A DNA stretch of 64,000 nt from an uncultured Sphingomonadales bacterium (lineage in GTDB: Bacteria > Pseudomonadota > Alphaproteobacteria > Sphingomonadales > Sphingomonadaceae), in the NCBI GenBank assembly GCA_937898525.1, contig CALCBC010000015.1:62001-126000 (forward strand). Reading direction: 5' to 3'. The notes under the pieces are model-generated. The model was not told where the DNA came from, made no database searches, and saw only the letters and a list, made by a program, of their open reading frames with translations. Shown here piece by piece: positions 16,889 to 26,017 of this stretch. The first letter of the stretch is position 1, and each line of letters begins with the position of its first letter. The translations under genes were made by a program, and so were the position numbers.

Positions 16889-16904
16889 CGTTTCACGTGA
16901 AACA
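16889..16904. other. parS site 3 (between mnmE and mnmG)
   Basis: CGTTTCACGTGAAACA differs from the parS consensus only at its first base. It is the only one of the three sites that is intergenic, and it is about 7.5 kb from the proposed oriC. Confidence 0.92.
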
Positions 16905-16908
16905 GCCA

Positions 16909-18192
16909 TCACTTTCCAATGCAGAAGCGCCCGAACAGCGCGTCGAGCACGTCCTCCGTCGCGCTGCGGCCGACCAGCCGGTCGAATGCCAGCCGCGCCT
17001 CGCGCAGGCCCTCGGCAAGCAGCAACGGATCGGACTGCCGGACGGCCTCACGCAGCGCGCCACGCGCCTGCGCCAGCAGGTCACGCTGCCGCCGGTTCAA
17101 GGCCCCCTCACCCGGTCGCGGCATCATCGCGGCGGCGTGAGCAATCAGCCCGCGCTTCAATTCGACAAGGTTCTCTCCGGTCACGGCCGACACCCGGTAG
17201 CGAGGTGCCGCCTTCACCGGATGATCGGCCCGGTCGCACTGCGCTTCGATCTCCCATGCGCCGGCAGGGCCCTCGCCCTCGGGCCCGAGCCACAACACGA
17301 GGTCGGCGCGCGCGATTTCGGCCTCGGCCCGCTCGATGCCGATCGTCTCGACAGGATCGGCCCCGCCCTGGCGCAGGCCGGCCATGTCGACGAAGCTGAA
17401 CGGAATCCCGCCGAGCGCTACCGGCCGCACGAGCACATCGCGCGTCGTTCCGGCGAGCGGCGCCGTGATCGCTGCCTCACTCTCGACTAATGCATTGAAT
17501 AACGTGGATTTTCCGGCATTGGGCGGCCCAGCGAGAGCGACTCGATAACCTTCGCGCAGCAGTTCTGCAGACGGGGCGTCCAGGGAAGACGCAAGCTCGT
17601 TGCTGAGGATCTCGATTTCGCGGGTGAACGTCGCTGGCAGCGTTGCCACATCGCCTTCGTCGTCGAAATCGAGCACCGCCTCGAGTTGCGCCGACAGCAT
17701 GAGCAGCCGGTCGCGCCAGTGCTCGACCCGCCGCGACAGCGCGCCGCCCGCAAGTTCGATCGCCGCGCGGCGCTGAAGCTCGGTTTCGGCTGCTAGCAGG
17801 TCCGCGAGCCCTTCCGCCTCGGCGAGATCGACCCGCCCGTTGATGAATGCGCGCCGCGTGAATTCGCCGGGCTCCGCGCGGCGCAACCCTGGCAGCGCAG
17901 CCAGCGCCGCCTCGACTGCCGTGACGACCGCGCGGCCGCCGTGAAGATGAAGCTCGGCCAGGTCCTCGCCCGTGGCCGTCGCCGGTCCCGGAAACCACAG
18001 CGCGAGTCCGTCGTCGAGCACGCTCCCGTCGTGATCGCGAAACACGGCCCGGCTCGCCCGGCGCGGTTGAGGCAGCCGGCCCGCCAGCGAGGTCAGCGCC
18101 GCGCCCGCCCCGGGCCCGCTCACGCGGACCACGGCGATTCCCGCCGGCGGCGCACCGCTCGACAGCGCGAAGATCGTATCCGAACGCGTCAC
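16909..18192 (-). CDS. mnmE: tRNA modification GTPase MnmE (TrmE)
   Basis: 427 residues, starting at GTG 18192. An N-terminal folate-binding domain (about 1-115) is followed by a helical domain with inserted G domain: G1 GPPNAGKSTLFN, G2 GTTRDVL and G3 DMAGLRQGG. The C-terminus FCIGK is the MnmE CxGK signature, with the Cys that is catalytically important. The usual G4 motif NKxD is not found; AQCDRAD stands in its place, so guanine recognition looks degenerate, possibly a lineage trait. It acts with MnmG on tRNA U34. Confidence 0.95.
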   Translation of the reverse strand: MTRSDTIFALSSGAPPAGIAVVRVSGPGAGAALTSLAGRLPQPRRASRAVFRDHDGSVLDDGLALWFPGPATATGEDLAELHLHGGRAVVTAVEAALAALPGLRRAEPGEFTRRAFINGRVDLAEAEGLADLLAAETELQRRAAIELAGGALSRRVEHWRDRLLMLSAQLEAVLDFDDEGDVATLPATFTREIEILSNELASSLDAPSAELLREGYRVALAGPPNAGKSTLFNALVESEAAITAPLAGTTRDVLVRPVALGGIPFSFVDMAGLRQGGADPVETIGIERAEAEIARADLVLWLGPEGEGPAGAWEIEAQCDRADHPVKAAPRYRVSAVTGENLVELKRGLIAHAAAMMPRPGEGALNRRQRDLLAQARGALREAVRQSDPLLLAEGLREARLAFDRLVGRSATEDVLDALFGRFCIGK

Positions 18193-18201
18193 GGCGCGGA
18201 A

Positions 18202-18468
18202 TCAGGCGTCAGGCTTGTCGCCCTCATTACTGGCCCGCTCGCCGGCCTTCCGCGCGCCTTCCATGAAATTCTGGAACATTTTCAAACCCATCTGCCCCAT
18301 CGGCGCGAGCTGGCGAGCATATTCCTGCAGTTGCTCGGTGTTGCCGGCGGTCTTCATCGCCTTGGCGAAAGCGTCGACGTAGACCTCGTTGGCCTTCTCG
18401 ACGTCGGGCAGGCCCATGAAACGGCGGGCTTCCTCGGGCGAGCAGTCGATCTCGATGTTGATCTTCAT
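18202..18468 (-). CDS. DUF6489 family protein
   Basis: 88 residues beginning MKINIEIDCSPEEARRFMGL, with a helix-rich middle (VEKANEVYVDAFAKAMKTAG) and a Met/Gln-rich segment; the pattern matches the small DUF6489 proteins of sphingomonads and relatives. No signal peptide, so it is probably cytoplasmic. Its stop is 9 bases from the mnmE start and it may be the first gene of the mnmE-parB operon. Function unknown. Confidence 0.8.
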   Translation of the reverse strand: MKINIEIDCSPEEARRFMGLPDVEKANEVYVDAFAKAMKTAGNTEQLQEYARQLAPMGQMGLKMFQNFMEGARKAGERASNEGDKPDA

Positions 18469-18556
18469 CGGCCTTGCCTTTCGCGGGGCGCGGAACGCGC
18501 TTGGGTCCGCGGCGTAGCAGAGGCATAAGCACGCGAAACGCCGGGAGGAGTCTTAT

Positions 18557-19255
18557 ATGAGCGATACGGTCGACATTTCCACCCTCGACGGCGAGGGGAG
18601 GTTCACCGCCTTCTGCGCCAGGCCCGAAGGTCCGCCGCGCGCGGCGATCGTGGTCATCCAGGAGATCTTCGGGGTGAACCCGGGCATTCGCCGCAAGTGC
18701 GAGCGCCTCGCGGCCGACGGGTACCTGGCGCTCGCTCCTGACCTGTTCTGGCGGCTGGAACCGGGCGTCCAGCTCGATCCCGACGTGCCGGAGCAGTTCG
18801 AGCGCGCGCTCGCGCTGATGAACCGGTTCGACCAGGACCAGGGTGTACGCGACATCGAGGCGACGATCCGCCATGCGCGCAACGCGTTCGGCGTCCCCAA
18901 GGTCGGCGTCGTCGGCTACTGCCTCGGCGGACGGCTCGCGTACATGGTCGCCGCGCGGACCGACGTCGACGCGAGCGTCGGCTACTACGCGGTCGGCCTC
19001 CCCGATCTGCTGCGCGAGAAGCACGCGATCGCGCGGCCGCTGATGCTGCACATCGCCGGCGCCGACCACTTCGTGCCGCCCGAACAGCAGAAGGCGATCC
19101 ACGAAGGGCTCGACGATCATCCCCGGGTCACGCTGCACGACTACCCGGGCCTCGACCACGGCTTCGCCACCGAGCTCGGCAAGCGCCGCCACGAGCAAGG
19201 CGCCCGTCTCGCCGACGAGCGGACCGCGGCGTTCTTCGCCGAGCACCTCGGATAG
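18557..19255 (+). CDS. Dienelactone hydrolase-family protein
   Basis: 232 residues with an alpha/beta-hydrolase fold. The nucleophile elbow GYCLGG carries Cys rather than Ser, as in dienelactone hydrolases; the acid and base are probably in GADHFVP and GLDHGF. The first half shows the family motif VIQEIFGVN. Classical members hydrolyse dienelactones to maleylacetate in chloroaromatic degradation, but most genomic members have unknown ester substrates and this gene is 23 kb from the hydroquinone genes. GGAGGAG precedes ATG 18557. Confidence 0.88.
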   Translation: MSDTVDISTLDGEGRFTAFCARPEGPPRAAIVVIQEIFGVNPGIRRKCERLAADGYLALAPDLFWRLEPGVQLDPDVPEQFERALALMNRFDQDQGVRDIEATIRHARNAFGVPKVGVVGYCLGGRLAYMVAARTDVDASVGYYAVGLPDLLREKHAIARPLMLHIAGADHFVPPEQQKAIHEGLDDHPRVTLHDYPGLDHGFATELGKRRHEQGARLADERTAAFFAEHLG

Positions 19256-19265
19256 GTGCTGGCCG

Positions 19266-19652
19266 CTACGAGCGCGCGAGGTAGTCGATCAGCGCGCGGC
19301 GTTCCTCGGCATCGGGGATACCGAAGAAGCCCATCTCGTTGTGGGGAACGACCGCCTGCGGATCGGCAATGAACGCATCCAGCGCCTCGCGGGTCCACGC
19401 CCGCTGTCGCGTCGCGTAATCCCGCATCGCCGGTGAATAGGCGAACCCCGGCTCAGCGGCGACCCGCCGGCCGAGCACGCCCTTGAGCGAGGGCCCCTGC
19501 GTCCTCGGATCGGGGCCTTCGAGCGAGTGGCAAGCGTAACACTTCTGATAAGCGCGCTCGCCCTCGGGGAGTCGGGTCGGCTCCATGGCGGGAGCGGCGA
19601 CGCAGGCGCCGGCGCCCACCGCGAGCAGGGCCAGCGCCGCGGCCCGGGTCAC
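19266..19652 (-). CDS. Class I c-type cytochrome (exported)
   Basis: 128 residues from GTG 19652, which overlaps the upstream stop (GTGA). An N-terminal signal ends in a possible weak lipobox (AGAC, Cys17). The haem motif CYACH and the distal Met region (NEMGFFGIPD) mark a small periplasmic cytochrome c of the cytochrome c2/c550 type. It is translationally coupled to the Vgb-like propeller gene, so the two probably act together, for example as electron acceptor in an exported redox system; that link is inference. Confidence 0.88.
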   Translation of the reverse strand: MTRAAALALLAVGAGACVAAPAMEPTRLPEGERAYQKCYACHSLEGPDPRTQGPSLKGVLGRRVAAEPGFAYSPAMRDYATRQRAWTREALDAFIADPQAVVPHNEMGFFGIPDAEERRALIDYLARS

Positions 19653-20620
19653 TCGCGGACCGTCACCAGCATCAGCCGGTCGGTACCGGATTCGGGCAGG
19701 TAGACCTCGTTGCCGCGCCCGAGAATCTGGCGGACCTGGGCGTTCGGTCCGCTTCCCGGAATCGTCGCAATCCAGGACTCGGTCGCTATGTCGAACACCA
19801 GCGTGCTGTTGCTGGTGAAGTCGGTCACCCACACGTCGTCGCGCTCGTCGACGTAGACGGCGTAGGCCTGCGGTTTCTCGCCGGGCAAGTCGAAAGTTGT
19901 CCACTCGCCGCTCGCCGGGCGGTAGCGATAGAGCTTGCCGCTGTTCCAGCCGGTGATCCACAGGTCGCCCTTCGAATCCGCCCACACCCGGCGCAGGCCG
20001 GCGTTCTCGTGCGGTGGCTCGATCAGCGTGACGCTGCCATCGGCGCGGTCGACTTTGGCCAGGTGGCTGCCGGCGAGCGAGACGTACCAGATCTCGCCGT
20101 CGGGCGTGTCGTCGATGCCGTAGGGTCCGCGGCCCTCCGGGTCCTTCCACACCTCGACCTTCCCGCTCGCATCGACCCGGCCGTAGATGCCGTTCTGGCC
20201 GGTGAACCAGTGCACGCCGTCCTTGTCGAAGGCGCCGGTGTTGAGGTTGGCGTAGCCGGTGTCCTCGGGCAGCTTCCATACGTCGATCGACTCGCTCGCC
20301 GGGTCGTAGCGGACGATCGCGTTCTGGCCGCCGTCGGTGACCCACGCCTTCCCGTCGGGACCGAGCACCACCCCGTGCGGCGCCGAACCCTCGCCGAGCG
20401 GGACCTGGCGGTAGGTCCAGCTGGCAATGTCGACAATCCCGAGCGCGCCCTGGCGCTGCGCGGTGTACCAGATCTCCCCCGGCCGCCCGGGCGCCGCATC
20501 GTGCGGGCGGGCACCCGCGGGTAGCTGGATGACTCGGGTCTCGAACTCGAGGCCGTCATCCTGGGCCAGTACAGGCGTCGAAAGCAGGGTGAGCGCAGCG
20601 GCAACCAGCAGGGCACGCAT
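19649..20620 (-). CDS. Exported virginiamycin B lyase-like beta-propeller protein
   Basis: 323 residues from ATG 20620, which begins a clear signal peptide (MRALLVAAALTLLSTPVLAQ, cleavage after residue 19). Repeated blades of the Vgb/SMP-30 type follow (APHGVVLGPDGKAWVTDGG, GVHWFTGQNGIYG, YGIDDTPDGEIWYVS, LRRVWADSKGDLWITG, AYAVYVDERDDVWVTD). True Vgb linearises streptogramin B, but most genomic relatives are exported propellers of unknown function, and coupling to a cytochrome c argues against an antibiotic lyase here. Confidence 0.75.
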   Translation of the reverse strand: MRALLVAAALTLLSTPVLAQDDGLEFETRVIQLPAGARPHDAAPGRPGEIWYTAQRQGALGIVDIASWTYRQVPLGEGSAPHGVVLGPDGKAWVTDGGQNAIVRYDPASESIDVWKLPEDTGYANLNTGAFDKDGVHWFTGQNGIYGRVDASGKVEVWKDPEGRGPYGIDDTPDGEIWYVSLAGSHLAKVDRADGSVTLIEPPHENAGLRRVWADSKGDLWITGWNSGKLYRYRPASGEWTTFDLPGEKPQAYAVYVDERDDVWVTDFTSNSTLVFDIATESWIATIPGSGPNAQVRQILGRGNEVYLPESGTDRLMLVTVRE

Positions 20621-20765
20621 GAATCCATCTCCCGGTGATGGTCTCGAATCGACAGGATAGCCTCGCCGGACTGCCCGGTGAACCCGGCACAGACACCCCG
20701 CCCTCGCCACTCGCTAACGCCATGCCGAAGCTGTATCCTGAGGGGACATCGAAAGGGGGGGAATC

Positions 20766-21389
20766 ATGCGAAAGGTCCTGCTGCCACTCGTCGCCCTCGC
20801 CGCTGGCCCGGCCCATGCCCAGGGGACCGAGATTGCACCCGGAATCGAACTGCCCGAGGGAGCCACGCTCGAAGTTCGGGCCGACGGCGACCTCAACGGC
20901 GACGGCGTCGAGGACATCGCCTATGTCGCCCACAGCGAGGACTGGCGCGCGCTGACAGTCCTGCTGTCGGATGGGAACGCGGCCGATCCGCGCTACCGGC
21001 CGGAAGTGCTTCCGCTCGAGCCGACCGAGTTCACTCCGGCAAAGCTCGCGCTCAACGGCAACGTGCTCAGCCTCGAGGACATGACTGGTGGGACGACCGC
21101 CATCGTCTCGACCCGTCGCTTCCGCTACGATGCGCGCGGCCGGCAAATGCGCCTGATCGGCCTCGATGCGACACGCTACAGCCGGACTTACGCGCACGAC
21201 GGGTTCGAAATGAGCTGGAACCTGCTCAACGGCGACGCCAGGACGCGCGTCCTGCGCCTCGACCCGGAGGGCGGCGGGGCGGCCTACAAGCCGGCAATCG
21301 AACGCAGCTTCAAGCGCCGCACCCGCGCACTGTGGCTGACGAGCTCGCCCGATCAGGAAACCGTGCTGGAGGAGATGCGCGACGGCTGA
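20766..21389 (+). CDS. Exported protein with a DxDxNxDG-type calcium-binding motif, function unknown
   Basis: 207 residues with a signal peptide (MRKVLLPLVALAAGPAHAQ, cleavage after residue 18 or 19). DGDLNGDGVEDIAYV at about residues 41-55 is an FG-GAP/dockerin-like calcium-binding loop. The rest is beta-rich and ends in a basic segment (ERSFKRRTRALW). GAAAGGGGGG upstream of ATG 20766 is the ribosome site. It is convergent with rho. No family with known function recognised. Confidence 0.7.
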   Translation: MRKVLLPLVALAAGPAHAQGTEIAPGIELPEGATLEVRADGDLNGDGVEDIAYVAHSEDWRALTVLLSDGNAADPRYRPEVLPLEPTEFTPAKLALNGNVLSLEDMTGGTTAIVSTRRFRYDARGRQMRLIGLDATRYSRTYAHDGFEMSWNLLNGDARTRVLRLDPEGGGAAYKPAIERSFKRRTRALWLTSSPDQETVLEEMRDG

Positions 21390-21401
21390 GCCGTCGCCCG
21401 C

Positions 21402-22658
<1,257 letters not shown>

Positions 22659-22827
22659 CGTGGTATTTCCGTAGGTGTGAGGTGCCGGCAGGTCGTATGG
22701 GCTTGGAGAAAGCGAGACCCGGCCGCGCGGGACGGCGGCCCCAGCCGGTTGGTGGCCGACAAATATGGTCTCGCCGGCGCAGCGTCAATTCACAGAATCG
22801 CGCCCCGAGCCACCACTCGTCGCGAAT

Positions 22828-23271
22828 TCAGAAGGGCTTGATGACCACCAGCACGACGACCAGCGCGAGAACGACGGTCGGGACTTCGTTGAGCAGCCGC
22901 AGCTGCTTGCCCGACAGCGGACGCTCGCCGGCGGCAAGCTTGCGCGCGTAGCGGCGCAAGTAGCCGTGATAGCCCGACAGCGCGAGCACCAGCGCCAGCT
23001 TCGCGTAGAACCAGCCCTGTCCCCAGGCGCCGATCGCGAAGGCCAGCGCCAGCCCGAGCACCCAGACCGCGCCGATCGACGGCAACAGGATGATCCGGAT
23101 CAGCTTTGCCTCGCGCTCGATCCACCGCGCGTTCTCGGGAGAACCGGGCTCGCATTCCTGATGGTAAACGAACAGCCGTGGAAGCATGAACAGCCCGGCC
23201 ATCCAGAACACCACGAAGATGATGTGCCCGGCCTTCAGCCAGAAATAGATCGTCGCGAGCGCTTCCTGCAT
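22828..23271 (-). CDS. hemJ: Protoporphyrinogen oxidase HemJ
   Basis: 147 residues, four predicted membrane helices. The N-terminal KAGHIIFVVFWMAGLFMLPR, with its conserved His, is the haem-b-binding HemJ signature. HemJ converts protoporphyrinogen IX to protoporphyrin IX in the membrane. It is 15 bases downstream of hemE in the same direction, which supports a haem operon rather than a copper-resistance CopD role for this fold. Confidence 0.92.
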   Translation of the reverse strand: MQEALATIYFWLKAGHIIFVVFWMAGLFMLPRLFVYHQECEPGSPENARWIEREAKLIRIILLPSIGAVWVLGLALAFAIGAWGQGWFYAKLALVLALSGYHGYLRRYARKLAAGERPLSGKQLRLLNEVPTVVLALVVVLVVIKPF

Positions 23272-23286
23272 CGGCCGTTTTTCCCG

Positions 23287-24303
23287 TCAGCCCCGAACCA
23301 CCGCAAGCAAGCGCTCGACATGCGCGATCGGCGTGTCCTTGTCGATCCCATGACCGAGATTGAACACATGCGGGCGGCCGGCGAAGGCCGCCAGAATCTC
23401 GCGTGCCCGCGCCTCGAGCGCCTCGCCGCCCGCGAGCAGCAGCAGCGGGTCGAGGTTGCCCTGGACCGGCAAGCCTTCGGGCAACGTCGAATCGGCCCAC
23501 GCGGGATCGATCGTTTCGTCGAGCCCTATCGCATCGACCCCGGTCTCGCGAGCATAGGCGGCGAGCTTCTCGCCCGCACCTTTGGGAAAACCGATCACCG
23601 GAACGTCCGGATGGCGCTGCCCGAGCGCGGCCACGATCGCCGCGGTCGGGGCGATCACCCAGCGCTCGAACTCGCGCGGGGCGAGACTGCCGGCCCAGGA
23701 ATCGAACAACTGCACCGCCTCGGCCCCGGCGTCGACCTGGCGCGAAAGATACTCGACCGTGCAGCCGACGATCGTGTCGACGACCGCTTGCAGCGCTGCG
23801 GGATCGCGATAGCCGAGGCTGCGCGCCGCGGCCTGGTCGCGGCTGCCTTCGCCTGCGATCATGTACGTTGCAACGGTCCATGGGCTCCCGGCAAACCCGA
23901 GCAGCGTGGTGTCCGCTCCCAGCCTTTCACGCACCAGCGCAACGGTCCGGTAGACCGGCTCGAGCCGGTCGGGAGCGGGGCGCAGGGCTTCGAGCGTCCT
24001 GTCGACCAGCGGTGGCGAGAGCTGCGGCCCCTCGCCGGCGAGGAACGCGAGATCCTGCCCGAGCGCGTGCGGCACCACGAGGATGTCCGAGAACAGGATC
24101 GCCCCGTCAAATCCGAACCGGCGGACCGGTTGCAGCGTGATCTCGGCCGCAGCCTCGCTGTCGTGCACGAGTTCGAGGAACCCGCCCTTCGCCGCACGCA
24201 ACTCGCGGTATTCCGGCAGATAGCGCCCGGCCTGGCGCATCAGCCAGATCGGCCGGCGATCGCTCGTCTGGCCGCGCAGCGTATCGAGAAGCAGACCGGG
24301 CAT
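23287..24303 (-). CDS. hemE: Uroporphyrinogen decarboxylase
   Basis: 338 residues from ATG 24303. Signature RQAGRYLPEYR near the N-terminus and the second motif GFAGSPWTVATYMI are intact, as is FNLGHGI at the C-terminus. It decarboxylates uroporphyrinogen III to coproporphyrinogen III. Its divergent neighbour across a 299-base gap is ppsR, the arrangement that flanks the replication origin in Caulobacter (hemE-oriC-RP001) and Rickettsia. Confidence 0.96.
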   Translation of the reverse strand: MPGLLLDTLRGQTSDRRPIWLMRQAGRYLPEYRELRAAKGGFLELVHDSEAAAEITLQPVRRFGFDGAILFSDILVVPHALGQDLAFLAGEGPQLSPPLVDRTLEALRPAPDRLEPVYRTVALVRERLGADTTLLGFAGSPWTVATYMIAGEGSRDQAAARSLGYRDPAALQAVVDTIVGCTVEYLSRQVDAGAEAVQLFDSWAGSLAPREFERWVIAPTAAIVAALGQRHPDVPVIGFPKGAGEKLAAYARETGVDAIGLDETIDPAWADSTLPEGLPVQGNLDPLLLLAGGEALEARAREILAAFAGRPHVFNLGHGIDKDTPIAHVERLLAVVRG

Positions 24304-24602
24304 CGAGAGAGTCCAATCCAATAAAATAGATATTTGAAATAGGATTCAGGACTCTGTTGGCCCTGTGGATTGCGGGGAGAGCGAGCCCTTGCCCGATTTC
24401 TCCCGCGCTGAACAGGGGTCGGTCGACCGGCGAATCCGCATGGATCCGCGTCAAGCACTGCTTCTCCACGCTATCCCCAAGCTGTCGATAGCTTCGCCCG
24501 GCTGTTGGTTAACGAGGTCCTGATGGGCCGGTTGCGGGGGCGGAATCTCGTGCCGAACTTGTCCGGTGCCCCCTCCCGTGGTTTATGCCGGGGCTTGTCC
24601 AC
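24304..24602. other. Probable chromosomal origin of replication (oriC)
   Basis: This gap between divergent hemE and ppsR has the gene context of the experimentally mapped Caulobacter origin. It contains an AT-rich stretch next to hemE (about 24314-24348), and DnaA-box-like sites: TTGTCCACA (24595-24603, 8/9 to TTATCCACA), CTATCCCCA (24471-24479, 7/9), TTCTCCACG (24462-24470, 7/9) and TGTGGATTG (24364-24372, reverse strand, 7/9). Five GANTC (CcrM) sites occur at 24309, 24343, 24350, 24432 and 24543, against about one expected. Flanking genes diverge from it and parS sites lie 7.5-10 kb away. No CtrA double site (TTAA-N7-TTAA) was seen. Confidence 0.8.
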
Positions 24603-25442
24603 ATGACCCTGCTCCACCTCCACCTGCTGTCGGACTCGACCGGCGAAACGCTCGAGATGATCGCCAAGGCGGCGCTTGCGCAGTTCGACGACGCCGAGGT
24701 GATCCGCCATTTCTGGCCGATGGTGCGCTCGCTGCACCACCTCGACCGGATCGTCGAGGATCTCGCCGCCAACCCCGGGCTGGTGCTGTACACGCTCGTC
24801 AACGACGAGACCCGCCGCCGGCTCGAGGAACGGTGCCGCGCGCTCGGGCTGCCTCACGTTGCCCCGCTCGACAGCGTAACCGCGGCTCTCGAGGATCGGC
24901 TGGGGGTCGAGGCCAAGGCGCGCCCCGGCCGCCAGCACGCGCTCGACGAAGCCTATTTCGCGCGCGTCGATGCGATCCAGTTCACCATCGCGCATGACGA
25001 CGGGATCGCCTGGGAGGACTGGGAGGAAGCCGACATCGTGCTCGCCGGGGTTTCGCGCAGCTCGAAGACGCCGACCAGCATCTACCTCGCCAACCGCGGC
25101 TACAAGGTGGCCAACATCCCGCTGGTCATGGAAAGCCCCCCGCCGCCGCTGCTGTTCGAGCTCAAGCGGCCGATGGTCGTCGGCCTCACCACCGCGGCGC
25201 GGCGGCTGGTCGAGATTCGCCGCAACCGGCTGCTGTCGCTCAACCAGAAGCCCGAGACCGCCTATGTCGACGAGGAACGCGTCGAACAGGAGGTGGCCTT
25301 TGCCCGGCGGCTGTTCGCGGATAACGGTTGGCCGGTGATCGACGTCACGCGCCGCTCGATCGAGGAAACGGCCGCGGCGGTGATCAAGCTTTACACGGAA
25401 CGGCAGCAACGGCCGGCCGAGACGGGGACCCAGCCGATATGA
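24603..25442 (+). CDS. ppsR: Pyruvate, phosphate dikinase regulatory protein (PpsR/DUF299)
   Basis: 279 residues starting MTLLHLHLLSDSTGETLE, the usual N-terminus. The P-loop-like GVSRSSKTPTSIYLANRGYK (about 150-170) is the family's nucleotide site. These proteins are ADP-dependent kinases and Pi-dependent pyrophosphorylases that switch PEP synthase or pyruvate phosphate dikinase off and on. It corresponds to RP001 of Rickettsia. The stop overlaps maf by 4 bases, and the ATG overlaps a DnaA-like box. Confidence 0.93.
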   Translation: MTLLHLHLLSDSTGETLEMIAKAALAQFDDAEVIRHFWPMVRSLHHLDRIVEDLAANPGLVLYTLVNDETRRRLEERCRALGLPHVAPLDSVTAALEDRLGVEAKARPGRQHALDEAYFARVDAIQFTIAHDDGIAWEDWEEADIVLAGVSRSSKTPTSIYLANRGYKVANIPLVMESPPPPLLFELKRPMVVGLTTAARRLVEIRRNRLLSLNQKPETAYVDEERVEQEVAFARRLFADNGWPVIDVTRRSIEETAAAVIKLYTERQQRPAETGTQPI

Positions 25443-26017
25443 TCGTACTCGCATCCAAGAGCGCCTCGCGCAGGAGCATGCTCGGCGCCGCCGGGGTCGA
25501 GTTCGAAGTCCGCCCCGCGGCGATAGACGAGCGCGCGCTCGAGGCCGAGTTCGACGGCGCCGGGCCCTGCGAAATCGCGCTCGCGCTGGCCGAGGCCAAG
25601 GCGCTTTCGGTCGACGGTGCCGGCAAGCCGGTGCTCGGCAGCGATTCGGTGGTCTCGGTCGACGGGCGCCGGTTCGGCAAGCCCGCCAGCCGCGCACAGG
25701 CGGCCGAGCACCTGCGGTTCTTCTCGGGCCGAACGATGGAGCTGCATTCGGCGGCGGCGATCGCCACTGCGGGCACGATCAAGTGGCGTCACGTCGCCCT
25801 TGCCCGTCTCAAGGTGCGTGACCTGTCGGACGCCTTCATCGAGAAGTACCTGGTCGCGGAATGGCCCGAGGTCAGCCAGTGCGTCGGCGTGTTCCGCATC
25901 GAGGCGCTCGGCCCGCAACTGTTCGAGAGCATCGAGGGCGACATGTTCACGGTGCTCGGCATGCCGCTGCTCCCGGTGCTCGGGGCGCTGCGTGAGCTGG
26001 AGGAGCTGCCGGCGTGA
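25439..26017 (+). CDS. Maf-family nucleotide pyrophosphatase
   Basis: 192 residues with the Maf signature near the start (LASKSASRRSML) and the catalytic-site region VLGSDSVVSVDGRRFGKP. Maf proteins hydrolyse (d)TTP, UTP, CTP or modified nucleotides to monophosphates; the exact specificity is not clear here. ATG 25439 overlaps the ppsR stop (ATGA), and its own stop overlaps the GTG of aroE. This origin-proximal copy is part of the conserved ppsR-maf-aroE-coaE-dnaQ string. Confidence 0.92.
   Translation: MIVLASKSASRRSMLGAAGVEFEVRPAAIDERALEAEFDGAGPCEIALALAEAKALSVDGAGKPVLGSDSVVSVDGRRFGKPASRAQAAEHLRFFSGRTMELHSAAAIATAGTIKWRHVALARLKVRDLSDAFIEKYLVAEWPEVSQCVGVFRIEALGPQLFESIEGDMFTVLGMPLLPVLGALRELEELPA

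Noticed and set aside
18557..19255. Dienelactone hydrolase as part of the hydroquinone pathway
   Set aside because: It is 23 kb away and the family is broad; no linkage is visible.
24510..24513. CtrA binding site in the origin region
   Set aside because: Only a single TTAA is seen, without the second half seven bases away.
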